Source of the DNA: AA29 sp041481445
GTDB lineage: Bacteria; Acidobacteriota; Vicinamibacteria; Fen-336
Assembly: GCA_041481445.1 (NCBI GenBank)
Contig: JBGPBV010000113.1
Coordinates: forward strand, 1-23,438
Direction of reading: 5' to 3'
Length of the DNA: 23,438 nt
Shown: piece after piece, positions 1 to 9,281 of the stretch
Numbering within the stretch: position 1 is the first letter of the stretch
Layout of the letters: each line of letters opens with the position of its first letter
The notes under the pieces: generated by a model
Seen by the model: only the letters and a program-made list of their open reading frames with translations
What the model was told of the DNA's origin: nothing
Databases searched by the model: none
Translations under genes and position numbers: made by a program

Positions 1-1
1 T

Positions 2-259
2 CCCACCCCGCCTCCGACCGCGGCGAGCGTCGCGTACAACCCCGACGTGAAGGCCATCCTCGACGCCCGCTGCGTCCGCTGCCACGGCGCGTTCAGCACG
101 TATCGCGGCGTGATGACCGCGGTACGGCCGGGCGACGCCAGCTCGCTGATCGTCCAGATGACGGGGCGTGGCGGCCCCATGGCGCGCTACCTCGGCAGCT
201 CGAGCGACGCCGACCTCATCCTGCGATGGGTGATGGCCGGAGCACCCGAGAAGAGGTGA
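2..259 (+). CDS. c-type cytochrome, C-terminal part (5' end outside window)
   Basis: The reading frame is open from the left edge of the window, so the N-terminus lies outside it; the GTG at 47 is internal and I do not take it as the start. About 85 residues are visible. After a Pro/Ala-rich linker comes a short cytochrome c domain with one CVRCH haem-binding motif (bases 71-85), a GGPMARYL stretch whose Met could be the distal haem ligand, and an ILRWVMAGAP end. That WxxAGAP-type ending is usual for small planctomycete/acidobacterial-type cytochrome c modules at the end of larger proteins. The role is probably periplasmic electron transfer or a redox domain attached to something upstream; the partner domain cannot be seen. 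The TGA stop is followed by a 109-base convergent gap before the end of the winged-helix regulator gene. Confidence 0.75.
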   Translation, partial: PTPPPTAASVAYNPDVKAILDARCVRCHGAFSTYRGVMTAVRPGDASSLIVQMTGRGGPMARYLGSSSDADLILRWVMAGAPEKR

Positions 260-368
260 GAGGGAGCTAGAAGATGCACCGCGCCGGGGGCGCAGCTGTT
301 CTCCGTCTCAGCGGCGCCTCCGACCTGCGGTTCCCGGCGCTCGTTCGAGCATTCGCAGCGGTCGCTGA

Positions 369-2336
369 TCACCTGCGCACCGAGCTCCCGCTCGAGATCG
401 TGCCCGGCGCCTGCGCTCGAGACTCCGCGCCGCCGCCTCCTCCGGAAGCGGACCGCATGAAGTCGCAGCGCGCGAGAAGAGCCACGAATCGGGGGTCGGC
501 CCGATAGGGATCCCAGTTCGGGTCCACCGGCAGGAAGACGAGATGGACGTCGCGGGCCTCGTACGCCCGGTCGAGCCACTCGAAGACCGCGGCGCGCTCG
601 CCGAGGCCGGCGTACACGAGCGCCATCGCGAACGGCGGGACGTAGCGTTCGCGCGACACCGCTTCCAGCGTCTTCAGCACGTCGCGCGCTTCGCGGGTCC
701 GCCCGGTCTTCGCCAGAGCGTAACCGCGAAACGCGATCGTCTTGCTGTTGCCACCCGAGAACCGCGCGGCGCTGGCGAAGGCTTCCATCGCCAGATCGGT
801 CTTGCCGAGCTGCAGCTGCGCCTGCCCGAGCATGAGATATCCGATCCAGAATTCGGGGTCCACGACGAGAGCCTCGCGAGCATGTCTCAACGCGGCCGCG
901 TAATCGCGAGCCTGGAGGGCCACCTGGGACGACAGCGCGTGCGTCATCGCGAACAGCGGATCGAGCTCGCGCGCTCGGCCCATGATCGCCGCCGCCTCGC
1001 CCTGCCGGCCGGTCTGGGAGAGCACGTGCCCCAGCATGCGGTACGCCGGGTGGTAGCCGGGATCGAGGGCGATCGCCCGCCGTAACGCGGTCTCCGCGCC
1101 CGGCCAATCCCAGTCCAGATGGAACTTGAAGATGCCGAGCGCGGTCTGTGCCTCGGCGAGGTTGGGGTCGGCGCGCACCGCCTGGACCGCGGCTTCGCGG
1201 GCGCGCGCCATGACGTCCAGCGGCCGGGCGTCGCCGTTGATCGGGCTGGCGGAATACGCTTCGGCGAGACCCGACCAGGCCAGCGCGTAATCGGGATCGA
1301 GCGTGGTCGCGCGTTCGTAGTATTCGATCGCCCGGCGCGTCGTCGCCGGCGTCCGCTGATTCGAGAAGTTCCGGCCACGGAGGTAGAGGTCGTAGGCTTC
1401 CGCGTTGTGCGTCTTCCGCCGCGCCAGCGCGTCGAGTCGTTCGGGGGAGAGGCGGAGGCGGATCTGCTCGGCGATGGCCGCGCTCAGCTCACGTTGCAGG
1501 GCGAGGACGCTGGTCGGCTCGCGATCGTAGGACTGGGACCACACCTGCACCTGGTCGCGCGCGCGGATCAGCTTGGACGTGACGCGCAGCCGTCCGCTCT
1601 CGGCCCGGATGGAGCTCTCCACGAGATAGTCGGCGCCCAGCTCCCGGCCGATCTCGGCCAGCGACTTCGTCGTCCGCTGGTAGCGCATCATCGAGGTCCG
1701 GCCGATGACGCTCACGTGCTCCGGATCGACCTGCCCGAGGGAGGCGATCGTGTCCTCGGCCAGTCCGTCGGCCAGGTAGTCGCGCTCCGGGTCGCCGCCG
1801 ATGTTCTCGAAGGGCAGCACGGCGAGCGTCACGCGTGACGGGGGCGCGCTCGCGCGGAGCCAGGCCCACGTGGCCAGGCCGACGAGCGCCGCCACCGCGA
1901 GGAGGACGCCGCCGAGGCGGGCGCGGCGGAAAGGCCGGGGCGGGACGGGCGCGGATGCGCCCTCCGGCGGAGTCGATGGCGAGGGGATTGGCGGGGGGGA
2001 GACGACCTCGACGGGCGCGATGAAGCGATACCCCTTGCCCGGAACCGTCTCCACGAACGCGGGTGCCTCCGGAGAATCGCCCAGCGCCTGCCGGATCTTC
2101 CGGATCGCGGTGTTGACGCCCGTCTCGACGTCGACGAACACGTCCTTGGACCAGAGCCGAGCGACGATGTCGCTGCGGGAGACGAGCTGGCGACGCCGCT
2201 CGAGGAGCAGGATGAGGAGGTCCATCGGTTGCCGCTCGAGTCGGACCGGGAGGCCCCGGCAGCGCAGCTCGTAGGCGCCGACGTCGAGCTCGAAGTCGCG
2301 AAAGCGGAAGGTCTCGTGCGATTCGCCGGCCGCCAT
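369..2336 (-). CDS. CadC-like winged-helix regulator with TolB-like and TPR domains
   Basis: 655 residues. Residues about 9-107 form an OmpR/CadC-type winged helix (RQPMDLLILLLERR, then VNTAIRKIRQALGD and a VPGKGYRF wing). A Pro/Ala/Ser-rich linker (113-135) leads to one membrane segment (about 141-161). Residues 168-298 resemble the TolB/FlgO-like N-terminal fold (LAVLPFENIGGDPERDYLADG, then IGRTSMMRYQ). From about 310 to 635 there are helical TPR repeats. The layout, cytoplasmic DNA-binding head plus membrane anchor plus extracytoplasmic sensor, is that of membrane-embedded one-component regulators. The ATG at 2336 begins directly before the winged helix. No Shine-Dalgarno is visible, but a TATACT hexamer lies 13 bases upstream. 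It is divergent from the small exported protein at 2525, a plausible target. The last ~25 residues are Gly/Ser/Arg-rich and probably unstructured. The ligand is unknown. Confidence 0.9.
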   Translation of the reverse strand: MAAGESHETFRFRDFELDVGAYELRCRGLPVRLERQPMDLLILLLERRRQLVSRSDIVARLWSKDVFVDVETGVNTAIRKIRQALGDSPEAPAFVETVPGKGYRFIAPVEVVSPPPIPSPSTPPEGASAPVPPRPFRRARLGGVLLAVAALVGLATWAWLRASAPPSRVTLAVLPFENIGGDPERDYLADGLAEDTIASLGQVDPEHVSVIGRTSMMRYQRTTKSLAEIGRELGADYLVESSIRAESGRLRVTSKLIRARDQVQVWSQSYDREPTSVLALQRELSAAIAEQIRLRLSPERLDALARRKTHNAEAYDLYLRGRNFSNQRTPATTRRAIEYYERATTLDPDYALAWSGLAEAYSASPINGDARPLDVMARAREAAVQAVRADPNLAEAQTALGIFKFHLDWDWPGAETALRRAIALDPGYHPAYRMLGHVLSQTGRQGEAAAIMGRARELDPLFAMTHALSSQVALQARDYAAALRHAREALVVDPEFWIGYLMLGQAQLQLGKTDLAMEAFASAARFSGGNSKTIAFRGYALAKTGRTREARDVLKTLEAVSRERYVPPFAMALVYAGLGERAAVFEWLDRAYEARDVHLVFLPVDPNWDPYRADPRFVALLARCDFMRSASGGGGGAESRAQAPGTISSGSSVRR

Positions 2337-2349
2337 CGGGGATGACGAG

Positions 2350-2355
2350 AGTATA
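2350..2355 (-). promoter_or_regulatory. Candidate -10 element (TATACT) of the winged-helix regulator gene
   Basis: On the minus strand TATACT sits 13 bases before the ATG at 2336. No convincing TTGACA-like -35 is present at 16-18 bases spacing. If used, the transcript would have a leader of only about 6-7 bases, which agrees with the lack of a ribosome binding site. Confidence 0.4.
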
Positions 2356-2511
2356 TCGGGTCCTCTAAGTCGTCTCCCCCCTGCGTCTTGCCGTCCTCCA
2401 GAAGATCGCCAGACTTCCTCCAGCCGCGCTCCATGGTCAGATGCGTCGCCGATCCTCAGGATGCGTTCGCGGTCCGGAGCCGGGCGGCGAGCCGGCCGGC
2501 ACGGGCCACTT

Positions 2512-2517
2512 AAGGAG
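2512..2517 (+). promoter_or_regulatory. Shine-Dalgarno AAGGAG deciding the start at 2525
   Basis: AAGGAG lies 7 bases before the ATG at 2525. The in-frame ATGs at 2441 and 2461 (the latter in another frame) have no such site, so the start is placed at 2525, which also puts a signal peptide at the N-terminus. Confidence 0.8.
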
Positions 2518-2524
2518 ATCGACT

Positions 2525-3013
2525 ATGCGATTCAACGACACCGTGAAGGCACCCTTCCTGAGCCGGGCCCTGGTCGTGGCGGCGGCGGCCGGCCTCGCCA
2601 TGACGCTGGCGCTGAGCGCGCCGAGGGGCGCAACCGCGGATAACGACGGACGTGGCCGGGGGTGCAGCGAGGAGACTCTTCGAGGCAACTACGGCTTCTC
2701 GATCGACGGGCAGATCCTCGCCGGCCCCCGGCAGGGACTGTTGCGAGCCGTGGCCATGACTCACTTCGACGGCGAGGGCACTCTCAGCCAGGTGGATTTC
2801 GCCACGATCAACGGCATCCCCACCGGCACCGACTGGAGGCCCGCGACCGGGACCTATGCGATCAACCCGGACTGCACGGGAACGGCACGGATCGAGTTCA
2901 CGGACGGCAGCCCGGCCCTGAAGCTACGGCTCGTCGTGATCGATCGGGGCGACGAGGTCCGCACCATCGTGGAGGGCAACGCGACCGGCAGCAACGGCCG
3001 GCGAGTCCGCTGA
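2525..3013 (+). CDS. Small exported protein of unknown function
   Basis: 162 residues from the ATG at 2525. The N-terminus is a clear Sec signal peptide: basic start, a long Ala/Val/Leu core (SRALVVAAAAGLAMTLAL) and a probable cleavage after RGATA. The mature part begins with an acidic/Gly stretch, then CSEETLRGNYGFSIDGQI, GEGTLSQVDFATINGIP and TYAINPDCTGTARIEF. The pattern (Cys, GNYGFS, a central GEGT motif, then a Cys near Gly-Thr) resembles a group of exported beta-rich hypothetical proteins I associate with Acidobacteria, but I know no function for them. The two mature cysteines could form a disulfide. The gene is divergent from the winged-helix regulator gene with 188 bases between the starts, so co-regulation is possible. 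An in-frame extension to 2441 would bury the signal peptide and is rejected. Confidence 0.75.
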   Translation: MRFNDTVKAPFLSRALVVAAAAGLAMTLALSAPRGATADNDGRGRGCSEETLRGNYGFSIDGQILAGPRQGLLRAVAMTHFDGEGTLSQVDFATINGIPTGTDWRPATGTYAINPDCTGTARIEFTDGSPALKLRLVVIDRGDEVRTIVEGNATGSNGRRVR

Positions 3014-3244
3014 CTCCGGTCGAGTAGACTCGCCCGGCACCAATGACCCTGGGCGCCGCTGCGGGTCGTCCTCCGCGGCGGCGCTCGTTCCGAGGGCGTG
3101 ACCCGGGCCAGCCGCTGGCCGGATCCAGTGAGTTGAGCGCCTCGCCCAGGAAGCGATCGCGATCCTCGACCGCTCCGACGCCATGGACCACCCCGCCGCT
3201 GACGCCGGTGGACGCGACCCCCGGCGATCGCAGTCAGCCTCCCG
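3014..3244. other. Intergenic stretch with no supported gene
   Basis: 231 bases between convergent genes. A short inverted repeat (GCGAGTC at 3001-3007 with GACTCGC at 3028-3034, enclosing the smaller dyad CGAGT/ACTCG at 3021-3032) overlaps the end of the small exported protein gene; it could fold in RNA but has no T-run after it. No open frame here has recognisable family features. Confidence 0.5.
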
Positions 3245-5011
3245 TCACCGCGCCGCCACCACGGGGACGGTCAGCGCGCTCGGATGCGCACCGTCGTGGT
3301 AGACGGTGACGTGCGCGGTGCGGGCGTCGGCCCGTGACTCGTCGGCCACCACTCCCCCGCCGTTCCAGTTCTTCTCCAGGTAGATCGAATTCGGGCAGCG
3401 CAGGAAGAGGCGCAGCCGGCTCCCGGCGGCCACGCGCCTCGAGAAGAACGGGAACTGGTCGAAGTCATATCTCAGCACCGCGCCCGGGGCCACGAGCGCC
3501 TCCTTCTCGGGCGATTCGCGGTACCGCGCGCGCTTGACGTCCTCCGCCAGCAGCACGCTCGTGCCGTCGCTCGTCACCTCGTAGAGCGAGACGCGGAAGT
3601 CCGTGTCGCGGACGTCGAGGGCGATCCAGGCCGAGAAGCGGACGTACCCCGTGATCTCCACGGGCGCCGCGAACGGCTCGCTCGTGTAGATCACACCGTT
3701 GCCGAACGTGTTCAGGACGTAGCGCTGATCGGTGAGGTAGCTCCGGATCTCCTCCGCCTCGACCTGCGCTGGGCGCGTGTCGAGCGGGTCGTAGGGGTAG
3801 CGGTCGGGCCCCGAGGCCCCCGGCCTGCTCGCCGTCAGCGAACCACCGTGAAAGACGTCGCTCGCGGACCCGTCGGAGGCGAGGTACAGCGTGCGCGATT
3901 CACTCGCGATGGCCTCCAGCCGGCCGGCGTACTTCCAGTCGTCATCGGGCACCACGTAGTACGCGATCCGGTCCTTCAGGAACTCGGGCCGCGGGCCGTC
4001 CTTCATCGTCCAGTCGTACCAGGCCTTGTGCAGCGCGTTGAGGTCGAGGAGGCTGGCCGGCCCGAAGGTCAAGCCCCCGACCTCACGGCTCGGCGTCCGC
4101 GTCCCCGCGTGGTCCCAGGGCCCCACCACGAGGAAGTGCCGCGCCTTCGCCTCCGCCGTGCCGTGCTCCATGTGGTTCCGGTAGTAGTGCATCGCGCCGT
4201 ACTGGTCGTCGTCGTAGTGGCCGGTGATGGTCAGGATGGGGATCGCGATGCGCGCGTAGTCGGCCGCTTGGGGGCGCAGCGATCGCCAATAGTCCGCGCT
4301 CGGATGCTCGAGCACGTGCTGGAACCAGGGCGAGGGATTCCCCACCATCCGGTCGAACTCGCGGAAGGGCCGGCCCGAAAGGTAGAGCTCGCGGAACTTC
4401 GAGATCCAGAAGGCGGCGTCGCCGAACAGGTTCGGCTGCGGCGTCACCCCGGCGGTGTAGGTGGTCCACTGCATGAGGTAGGGCGCGAGGAGGTTGTTCT
4501 GGGCCGGGAAGTCCACGCCCATGGCCGCCGCCGCCGCGGGCACGATGGTGGCCAGGTGCGGCGGAAAGCCCTGCAGCGTGGCCCACTGGTCGAAGCCGGC
4601 GTAGGAGCCGCCCCACATCGCGACTTTGCCGTCCGACCACGGCTGCTTGGCCAGCCACTCCACGACGTCGTAGCCGTCGCGGCCCTCGTTCTCGAAGGGG
4701 AGGAACGTGCCTTCGGAGTTGCCGCGGCCGCGCACGTCCACCAGCGCGTACACGTAGCCGTTCTGCGCGAAGTAGCGGGCCCGCGGGTAATAGGTGTCGC
4801 TGTTGTAGGGCGTGAGGGTGAAGATCACCGGGAGCGGCCCTTCTTGCCCCCTGGGCTTGAGGATGGTGGCGTTCAGGCGAACGCCGTCCCGCATAGGGAT
4901 CTTCACCGCCCACGCGAGGTCGACGTCCGGGGGCGGGGCCGCCGGCGCGGCCCTCGCGACAGTGGCGGTCAGGACCAGAGGGAGGACGTACGCCCGCGCC
5001 TTGAGCGTCAT
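3245..5011 (-). CDS. Exported CocE/NonD-family alpha/beta hydrolase (X-Pro dipeptidyl-peptidase S15-like)
   Basis: 588 residues, usual length for the family. After a short signal peptide (first ~22 residues, TATVARAAPA) comes the alpha/beta hydrolase domain: VKIPMRDGVRLNATI and VDVRGRGNSEG, both typical of CocE/S15 enzymes. The nucleophile elbow GGSYAG has Ser136; a DxxD region at TGHYDDDQ (253-260) is the likely acid, and GPWDHAG gives His291. From about 350 to the end a jelly-roll domain (PPC-DAP type, e.g. YVRFSAWIALDVRDTDFRVSLYEV) completes the family architecture. It should hydrolyse an ester or amide in the periplasm or outside the cell; known members act on cocaine, cephalosporin esters, glutaryl-cephalosporin or X-Pro peptides, and the substrate here cannot be predicted. 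There is no Shine-Dalgarno; a TAGCCT hexamer lies 7 bases before the ATG. It is divergent from the lipoprotein gene. Confidence 0.92.
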   Translation of the reverse strand: MTLKARAYVLPLVLTATVARAAPAAPPPDVDLAWAVKIPMRDGVRLNATILKPRGQEGPLPVIFTLTPYNSDTYYPRARYFAQNGYVYALVDVRGRGNSEGTFLPFENEGRDGYDVVEWLAKQPWSDGKVAMWGGSYAGFDQWATLQGFPPHLATIVPAAAAAMGVDFPAQNNLLAPYLMQWTTYTAGVTPQPNLFGDAAFWISKFRELYLSGRPFREFDRMVGNPSPWFQHVLEHPSADYWRSLRPQAADYARIAIPILTITGHYDDDQYGAMHYYRNHMEHGTAEAKARHFLVVGPWDHAGTRTPSREVGGLTFGPASLLDLNALHKAWYDWTMKDGPRPEFLKDRIAYYVVPDDDWKYAGRLEAIASESRTLYLASDGSASDVFHGGSLTASRPGASGPDRYPYDPLDTRPAQVEAEEIRSYLTDQRYVLNTFGNGVIYTSEPFAAPVEITGYVRFSAWIALDVRDTDFRVSLYEVTSDGTSVLLAEDVKRARYRESPEKEALVAPGAVLRYDFDQFPFFSRRVAAGSRLRLFLRCPNSIYLEKNWNGGGVVADESRADARTAHVTVYHDGAHPSALTVPVVAAR

Positions 5012-5018
5012 GCGGCGG

Positions 5019-5024
5019 AGGCTA
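5019..5024 (-). promoter_or_regulatory. Candidate -10-like TANNNT (TAGCCT) of the CocE-type hydrolase gene
   Basis: TAGCCT on the minus strand, 7 bases before the ATG at 5011, would place transcription start at or next to the start codon. It is weak alone; the support is that the same spacing recurs at other Shine-Dalgarno-less genes in this window. Confidence 0.3.
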
Positions 5025-5136
5025 GCACGGGCCGCGTCTCCAGCCGCCGCCTAGCGTCCACTATCGAGCGCCATGTCCTCACTCCTGGACGAGCGCCCTC
5101 CGACGGAACCATCCAGGCCCATGTTGGAGAGATGCT

Positions 5137-6054
5137 ATGGCCATGGGAGGGTCCATGTCATTGCGGTGGTGGTCGTACTTCATGGCGGCCGTATCCGTGA
5201 CCGCCGTCCTGGCCTGCGGTCACAGCCAGACCCCTACCGCCGTCAGCTCGCCCAAGCCTTCTCCGGCGGCCAGCGCCACGCCGGCGCCGGTGTCGATCCC
5301 CAGTCTCCCCGGCACGAGCAGTTGCGCGAAGCTGCCGCTCGTCACCCAGGACGTCGGCAACTGCCCGACGGAGGGTCCGACCTTCCTGGCGCAGGTGCAG
5401 ACGGCGATCGCTCAGGTCCATAGCCAGCAGCCCGAGATCTTCCAGGACGCGGGCGGGAACACGCTGGTCGTGAGCCCCGGCCGCTTCCTCGTCGGCGTCA
5501 TGAACAACCTCGATCGCATGGGACTGTGCGCCGGCTTCGACAGCGAGGAGATCCAGGTCGCCAACAGCTCGAGCTTCAACGACCAGTACCACCTCCTCAC
5601 CTCGCGCGGCTACCTGCGCACCGACCCCTCGATCTACCGGGCCACCTGCCACCCGGCGGCGATCCCGACGCCCCACCCTCCGTTCCACCCCGCCAACCCG
5701 GGGTGCCGGCTGCCCTCCAGCCTCGAGGTCACCTGCGATACCGAGCCGCAGATCAACTACGCCGGCGACGTCGAGAGCTCGCTCGACCAGGTCATCCACG
5801 ACCACCCGGAGGCCTTCGACAACCCCCAGGCCCACACGCCGCGCGTCAACGACGGGTACCTGAACCAGTACCACCAGTGGTTCATCGACGCGATGGTCCA
5901 GCGGGGGTACTGCGCCTGGTGGGACAGCGAGGAGGTCCAGGTCAAGAAGGAGAACACCTTCTCCGAGCACTACAAGATCTTCATCAGCGACGGGCACGTG
6001 CGCCGCGTCGACGGCGGCGCCTACCGCTCGACCTGCTGGCCGGCCGCGTTCTAG
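5137..6054 (+). CDS. Lipoprotein with two tandem copies of an unrecognised DSEE-motif domain
   Basis: 305 residues. A membrane-targeting core ends in a lipobox, TAVLAC, with the lipidated Cys at 27, so the protein is probably anchored in the outer or inner membrane. A Ser/Pro/Thr-rich tether (28-62) follows. The rest is an internal duplication: residues about 76-175 and 200-304 align, each with three cysteines at similar spacing (76/131/171 and 200/259/300), a central motif (GLCAGFDSEEIQV versus GYCAWWDSEEVQV) and a closing motif (YRATCHPAA versus YRSTCWPAA). The conserved Asp-Ser-Glu-Glu and cysteines suggest a disulfide-stabilised domain, perhaps metal- or ligand-binding, but I do not recognise the family. 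Start: the ATG at 5137 follows a GGAGAG; an ATG at 5155, close behind GGGAGGG, is a possible alternative and keeps the lipobox. It is divergent from the CocE-type hydrolase gene. Confidence 0.8.
   Translation: MAMGGSMSLRWWSYFMAAVSVTAVLACGHSQTPTAVSSPKPSPAASATPAPVSIPSLPGTSSCAKLPLVTQDVGNCPTEGPTFLAQVQTAIAQVHSQQPEIFQDAGGNTLVVSPGRFLVGVMNNLDRMGLCAGFDSEEIQVANSSSFNDQYHLLTSRGYLRTDPSIYRATCHPAAIPTPHPPFHPANPGCRLPSSLEVTCDTEPQINYAGDVESSLDQVIHDHPEAFDNPQAHTPRVNDGYLNQYHQWFIDAMVQRGYCAWWDSEEVQVKKENTFSEHYKIFISDGHVRRVDGGAYRSTCWPAAF
5429..6049 (+). repeat. Internal duplication inside the lipoprotein gene
   Basis: Two units of roughly 100 codons repeat in tandem. The best-conserved DNA is the DSEE segment: near 5538-5560 and 5921-5942 the two copies of the DSEE(I/V)QV codons differ at very few bases. 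Elsewhere the similarity is mainly at protein level, so the duplication is old. Confidence 0.7.
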
Positions 6055-6209
6055 CGAGTCCGGGTGCCGGGCGGAGTGACTGTCCGCCGCGCGCCGCGGA
6101 CGCTGTTCCACGCCTCGGAGGCCGACAAGGTGCGCGGCCGCGGCGACCTCGGCGAACTGTTCCAGGGCCGTTCTTCGAGACGGACGACTCCGGCGACGAG
6201 GTCCGCCTG
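6055..6209. other. Gap between lipoprotein gene and permease remnant
   Basis: About 155 bases with no supported gene. Translation in all three forward frames shows none of the upstream motifs expected for the permease whose tail follows, so the missing part is deleted rather than only frameshifted here. Confidence 0.45.
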
Positions 6210-6359
6210 ATGAGATGGATGGTCTACCGGGTGGACTTCCTCGACCCGAGAGCGTTCGCGCTCGTGGCGGCCCTTGTGCTCACCGCCGCCCTCGTCGCTT
6301 GCCTCGTGCCTCGTGGGGCCGCGTCCGTCGATCCGATGGTCGCGCTCCGGGAGGAATAG
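6210..6359 (+). pseudogene. C-terminal fragment of an FtsX/MacB-type ABC permease (ADOP-like)
   Basis: Forty-nine codons from the ATG at 6210 give a short lead-in (VYRVDFLDPRAF), one hydrophobic helix (ALVAALVLTAALVACLVP) and the ending SVDPMVALREE. This order, a Yxxx-DP-x-F turn, then the last transmembrane helix, then VDPMVALRxE at the very end, is the signature C-terminus of FtsX-like permeases, especially the long orphan permeases common in Acidobacteria. Intact family members have hundreds of residues before it, so this is a degraded remnant. The usual PARRA before the end reads PRGAA, also suggesting decay. Translation as a 49-residue membrane peptide cannot be excluded. Its stop (6357-6359) directly abuts the stop of the response regulator gene on the other strand. 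Confidence 0.7.
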
Positions 6360-7729
<1,370 letters not shown>

Positions 7730-7733
<4 letters not shown>

Positions 7734-9199
7734 CGGCGCCCCTTCCGCGCCGCCTTCTTGTCGGGAGGGGGCCGCTTCTCGACCTCGACCTTGGCCAGGA
7801 AGGTCGCCTCCGGCCGCGGGCGATAGACGAAGAGCCAGGCCGTCTGGCCGTCCGGGAGCGAGGCCAGGAGCTTGCGGTACTCGGACACGTGGGGCGTGGG
7901 ACGGCGGTTGACCTCGACGATGAGGTCGCCGTGGGCGAGCACGTCGATGCCCGGCGAGAGGCCCACCACGTCCTTGACCACCACGCCGCGGCGGTCGGCC
8001 GGGATGTCGAGCTCGCGCTGCGACTGCCGGCTCAGCTCGGCGGTGACGAGGCCCAATGCGTCGCCCTCCGCCGAGAGGTCCTCTTCCCAGTCCTCGTCGT
8101 CGTCGTCCGCCGCGTCCCCCTCGTCCGCGATCGCGCGCTCGGCCAGCCGCGCCTGGAGCCGGAGCGGCCGCCCTTCGCGCAGCACCACGAGGGCGACCGT
8201 GCTCCCGGGCGCGCGGTTGGAGACCTGGCGCACCAGGGTGTCACCGTCGTCGATCTTGTGGCCGCCGACCTCGGTGATGACGTCGTAGCGCTTGAGCCCG
8301 GCCGCCTCCCCCGCCTCTCCCGGCACCACGTCCAGCACGACCGCGCCGTGGTCGTCCTTCACCCCGAGCAGCGCCTGCAGGTCGGGGTCGAGGTCCTGGA
8401 GCTGGATCCCCAGGTAGCCGCGGCTGACGTGCCCCTGCGTGCGCAGCGCGCCCAGGATGTCCTTGGCGATGTTGACGGGCACCGCGAACCCGATGCCCTG
8501 CCCCTGCACGCTCATCGCGGAGTTGATGCCGATGGCCTCCCCGGCCCCGTTGATGAGCGGCCCGCCCGAGTTGCCGGGGTTGATGGCGGCGTCGGTCTGG
8601 ATGTAGGCGTCGAACGACGCGTTGTAGATCTTCCGCCCCTTGCTCGACACGACCCCGACGGTGACGGAGTGCTCGAAGCGGTACGGGTTGCCGATCGCGC
8701 ACACCCACTCACCCACGCGGAGCTGATCGGAGTCGCCCATCTTGATCGCGGGCAGCCCCGACGCCTTGACCTTGAGCAGCGCGAGGTCGGTGGAGGGATC
8801 GGAACCCACCAGGGTGGCCGTGAACTCGCGGCGGTCGGCCAGGCGGACGCGGATGCGCTCGGGCGAGGCCACGAGGTGGTGGTTGGTGAGGATGTAGCCC
8901 TCGGAGTCGACGATGAACCCCGTGCCCTCCCCACGGCGCACGCTGGAGAACGAGTGGTTGCGCGTGGCCCCTTCCGCCTCCGCCCCTCCGGCGGCCTGGA
9001 CGGCCGTGATGTGGACGACGGCGGGGTTCACGCGGGCCACCACGTCCGCGAACGACGGCGCGATGGCGGCGCCGGTGGCGGCGGCGGAGAGCGTCCCCGC
9101 CGGCAGGGGGACCGTCCCTCCCCCGCCCATCAGGACGCCCAGCAGCCCCGCGACGGCGGCCACGAGCGCGAACGAAAGGATCAAGACCGGCCGCGGCAT
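7730..9199 (-). CDS. htrA: HtrA/Deg-family envelope serine protease with two PDZ domains
   Basis: 489 residues from the ATG at 9199. The N-terminus has one hydrophobic segment (LILSFALVAAVAGLLGVLMGG), a signal peptide or membrane anchor. The trypsin-like domain carries the full triad: His108 in ILTNHHLV, Asp138 in STDLALLK and Ser211 in GNSGGPL. PDZ1 (about 255-345) starts at RGYLGIQLQDL. A very acidic linker (about 359-375, ADDDDEDWEEDL) separates it from PDZ2 (about 377-470), and the tail is Lys/Arg-rich. It degrades or chaperones misfolded envelope proteins. The frame stays open upstream to 9772, but that part lies inside the kinase gene and is not coding. A TATAAT lies 18 bases before the ATG, with weak Shine-Dalgarno AGAGGG. 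The gene lies 82 bases after the kinase gene and overlaps the response regulator start by 4 bases. Confidence 0.95.
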
Positions 9200-9217
9200 C
9201 TCTCGCCCTCTTCGTCG

Positions 9218-9223
9218 ATTATA
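9218..9223 (-). promoter_or_regulatory. Candidate -10 element (TATAAT) of the htrA-response regulator unit
   Basis: A perfect TATAAT on the minus strand, 18 bases before the htrA ATG, in the 82-base gap after the kinase gene. Such an AT hexamer is rare by chance in DNA this GC-rich. The corresponding -35 region (CGTCGC at 17 bases) does not fit a sigma-70 consensus. It suggests the protease-regulator pair has its own promoter. Confidence 0.45.
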
Positions 9224-9260
9224 ACGAGGGTCCTCTCCGGGCGACGATACCGGCTCGCGG

Positions 9261-9278
9261 GAGGAGGGATGGCTCCTC
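9261..9278 (-). other. Hairpin just after the kinase stop codon
   Basis: GAGGAG and CTCCTC form a 6-bp stem with a 6-base loop, starting 3 bases after the kinase stop on the minus strand. There is no T-run, so it is not a textbook intrinsic terminator; it may stabilise the 3' end or slow readthrough into htrA. Confidence 0.35.
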
Positions 9279-9281
9279 GGG

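Noticed and set aside
274..507. Possible 77-residue gene on the plus strand after the cytochrome
   Set aside because: It runs into the 3' end of the winged-helix regulator gene on the other strand, has only a poorly placed GGGAG, and is Arg/Pro/Ala-rich with no motif.
2441..2480. Short direct repeat (ATGCGT at 2441 and 2461, with similar following bases) as an operator
   Set aside because: Only six bases are exact and the rest match loosely in GC-rich sequence; it is not distinguishable from chance.
3043..3309. Possible small gene in the gap between the exported protein and the CocE-type hydrolase
   Set aside because: Frames are Pro/Arg/Ser-rich, without Shine-Dalgarno or family motifs, and overlap the hydrolase C-terminus.
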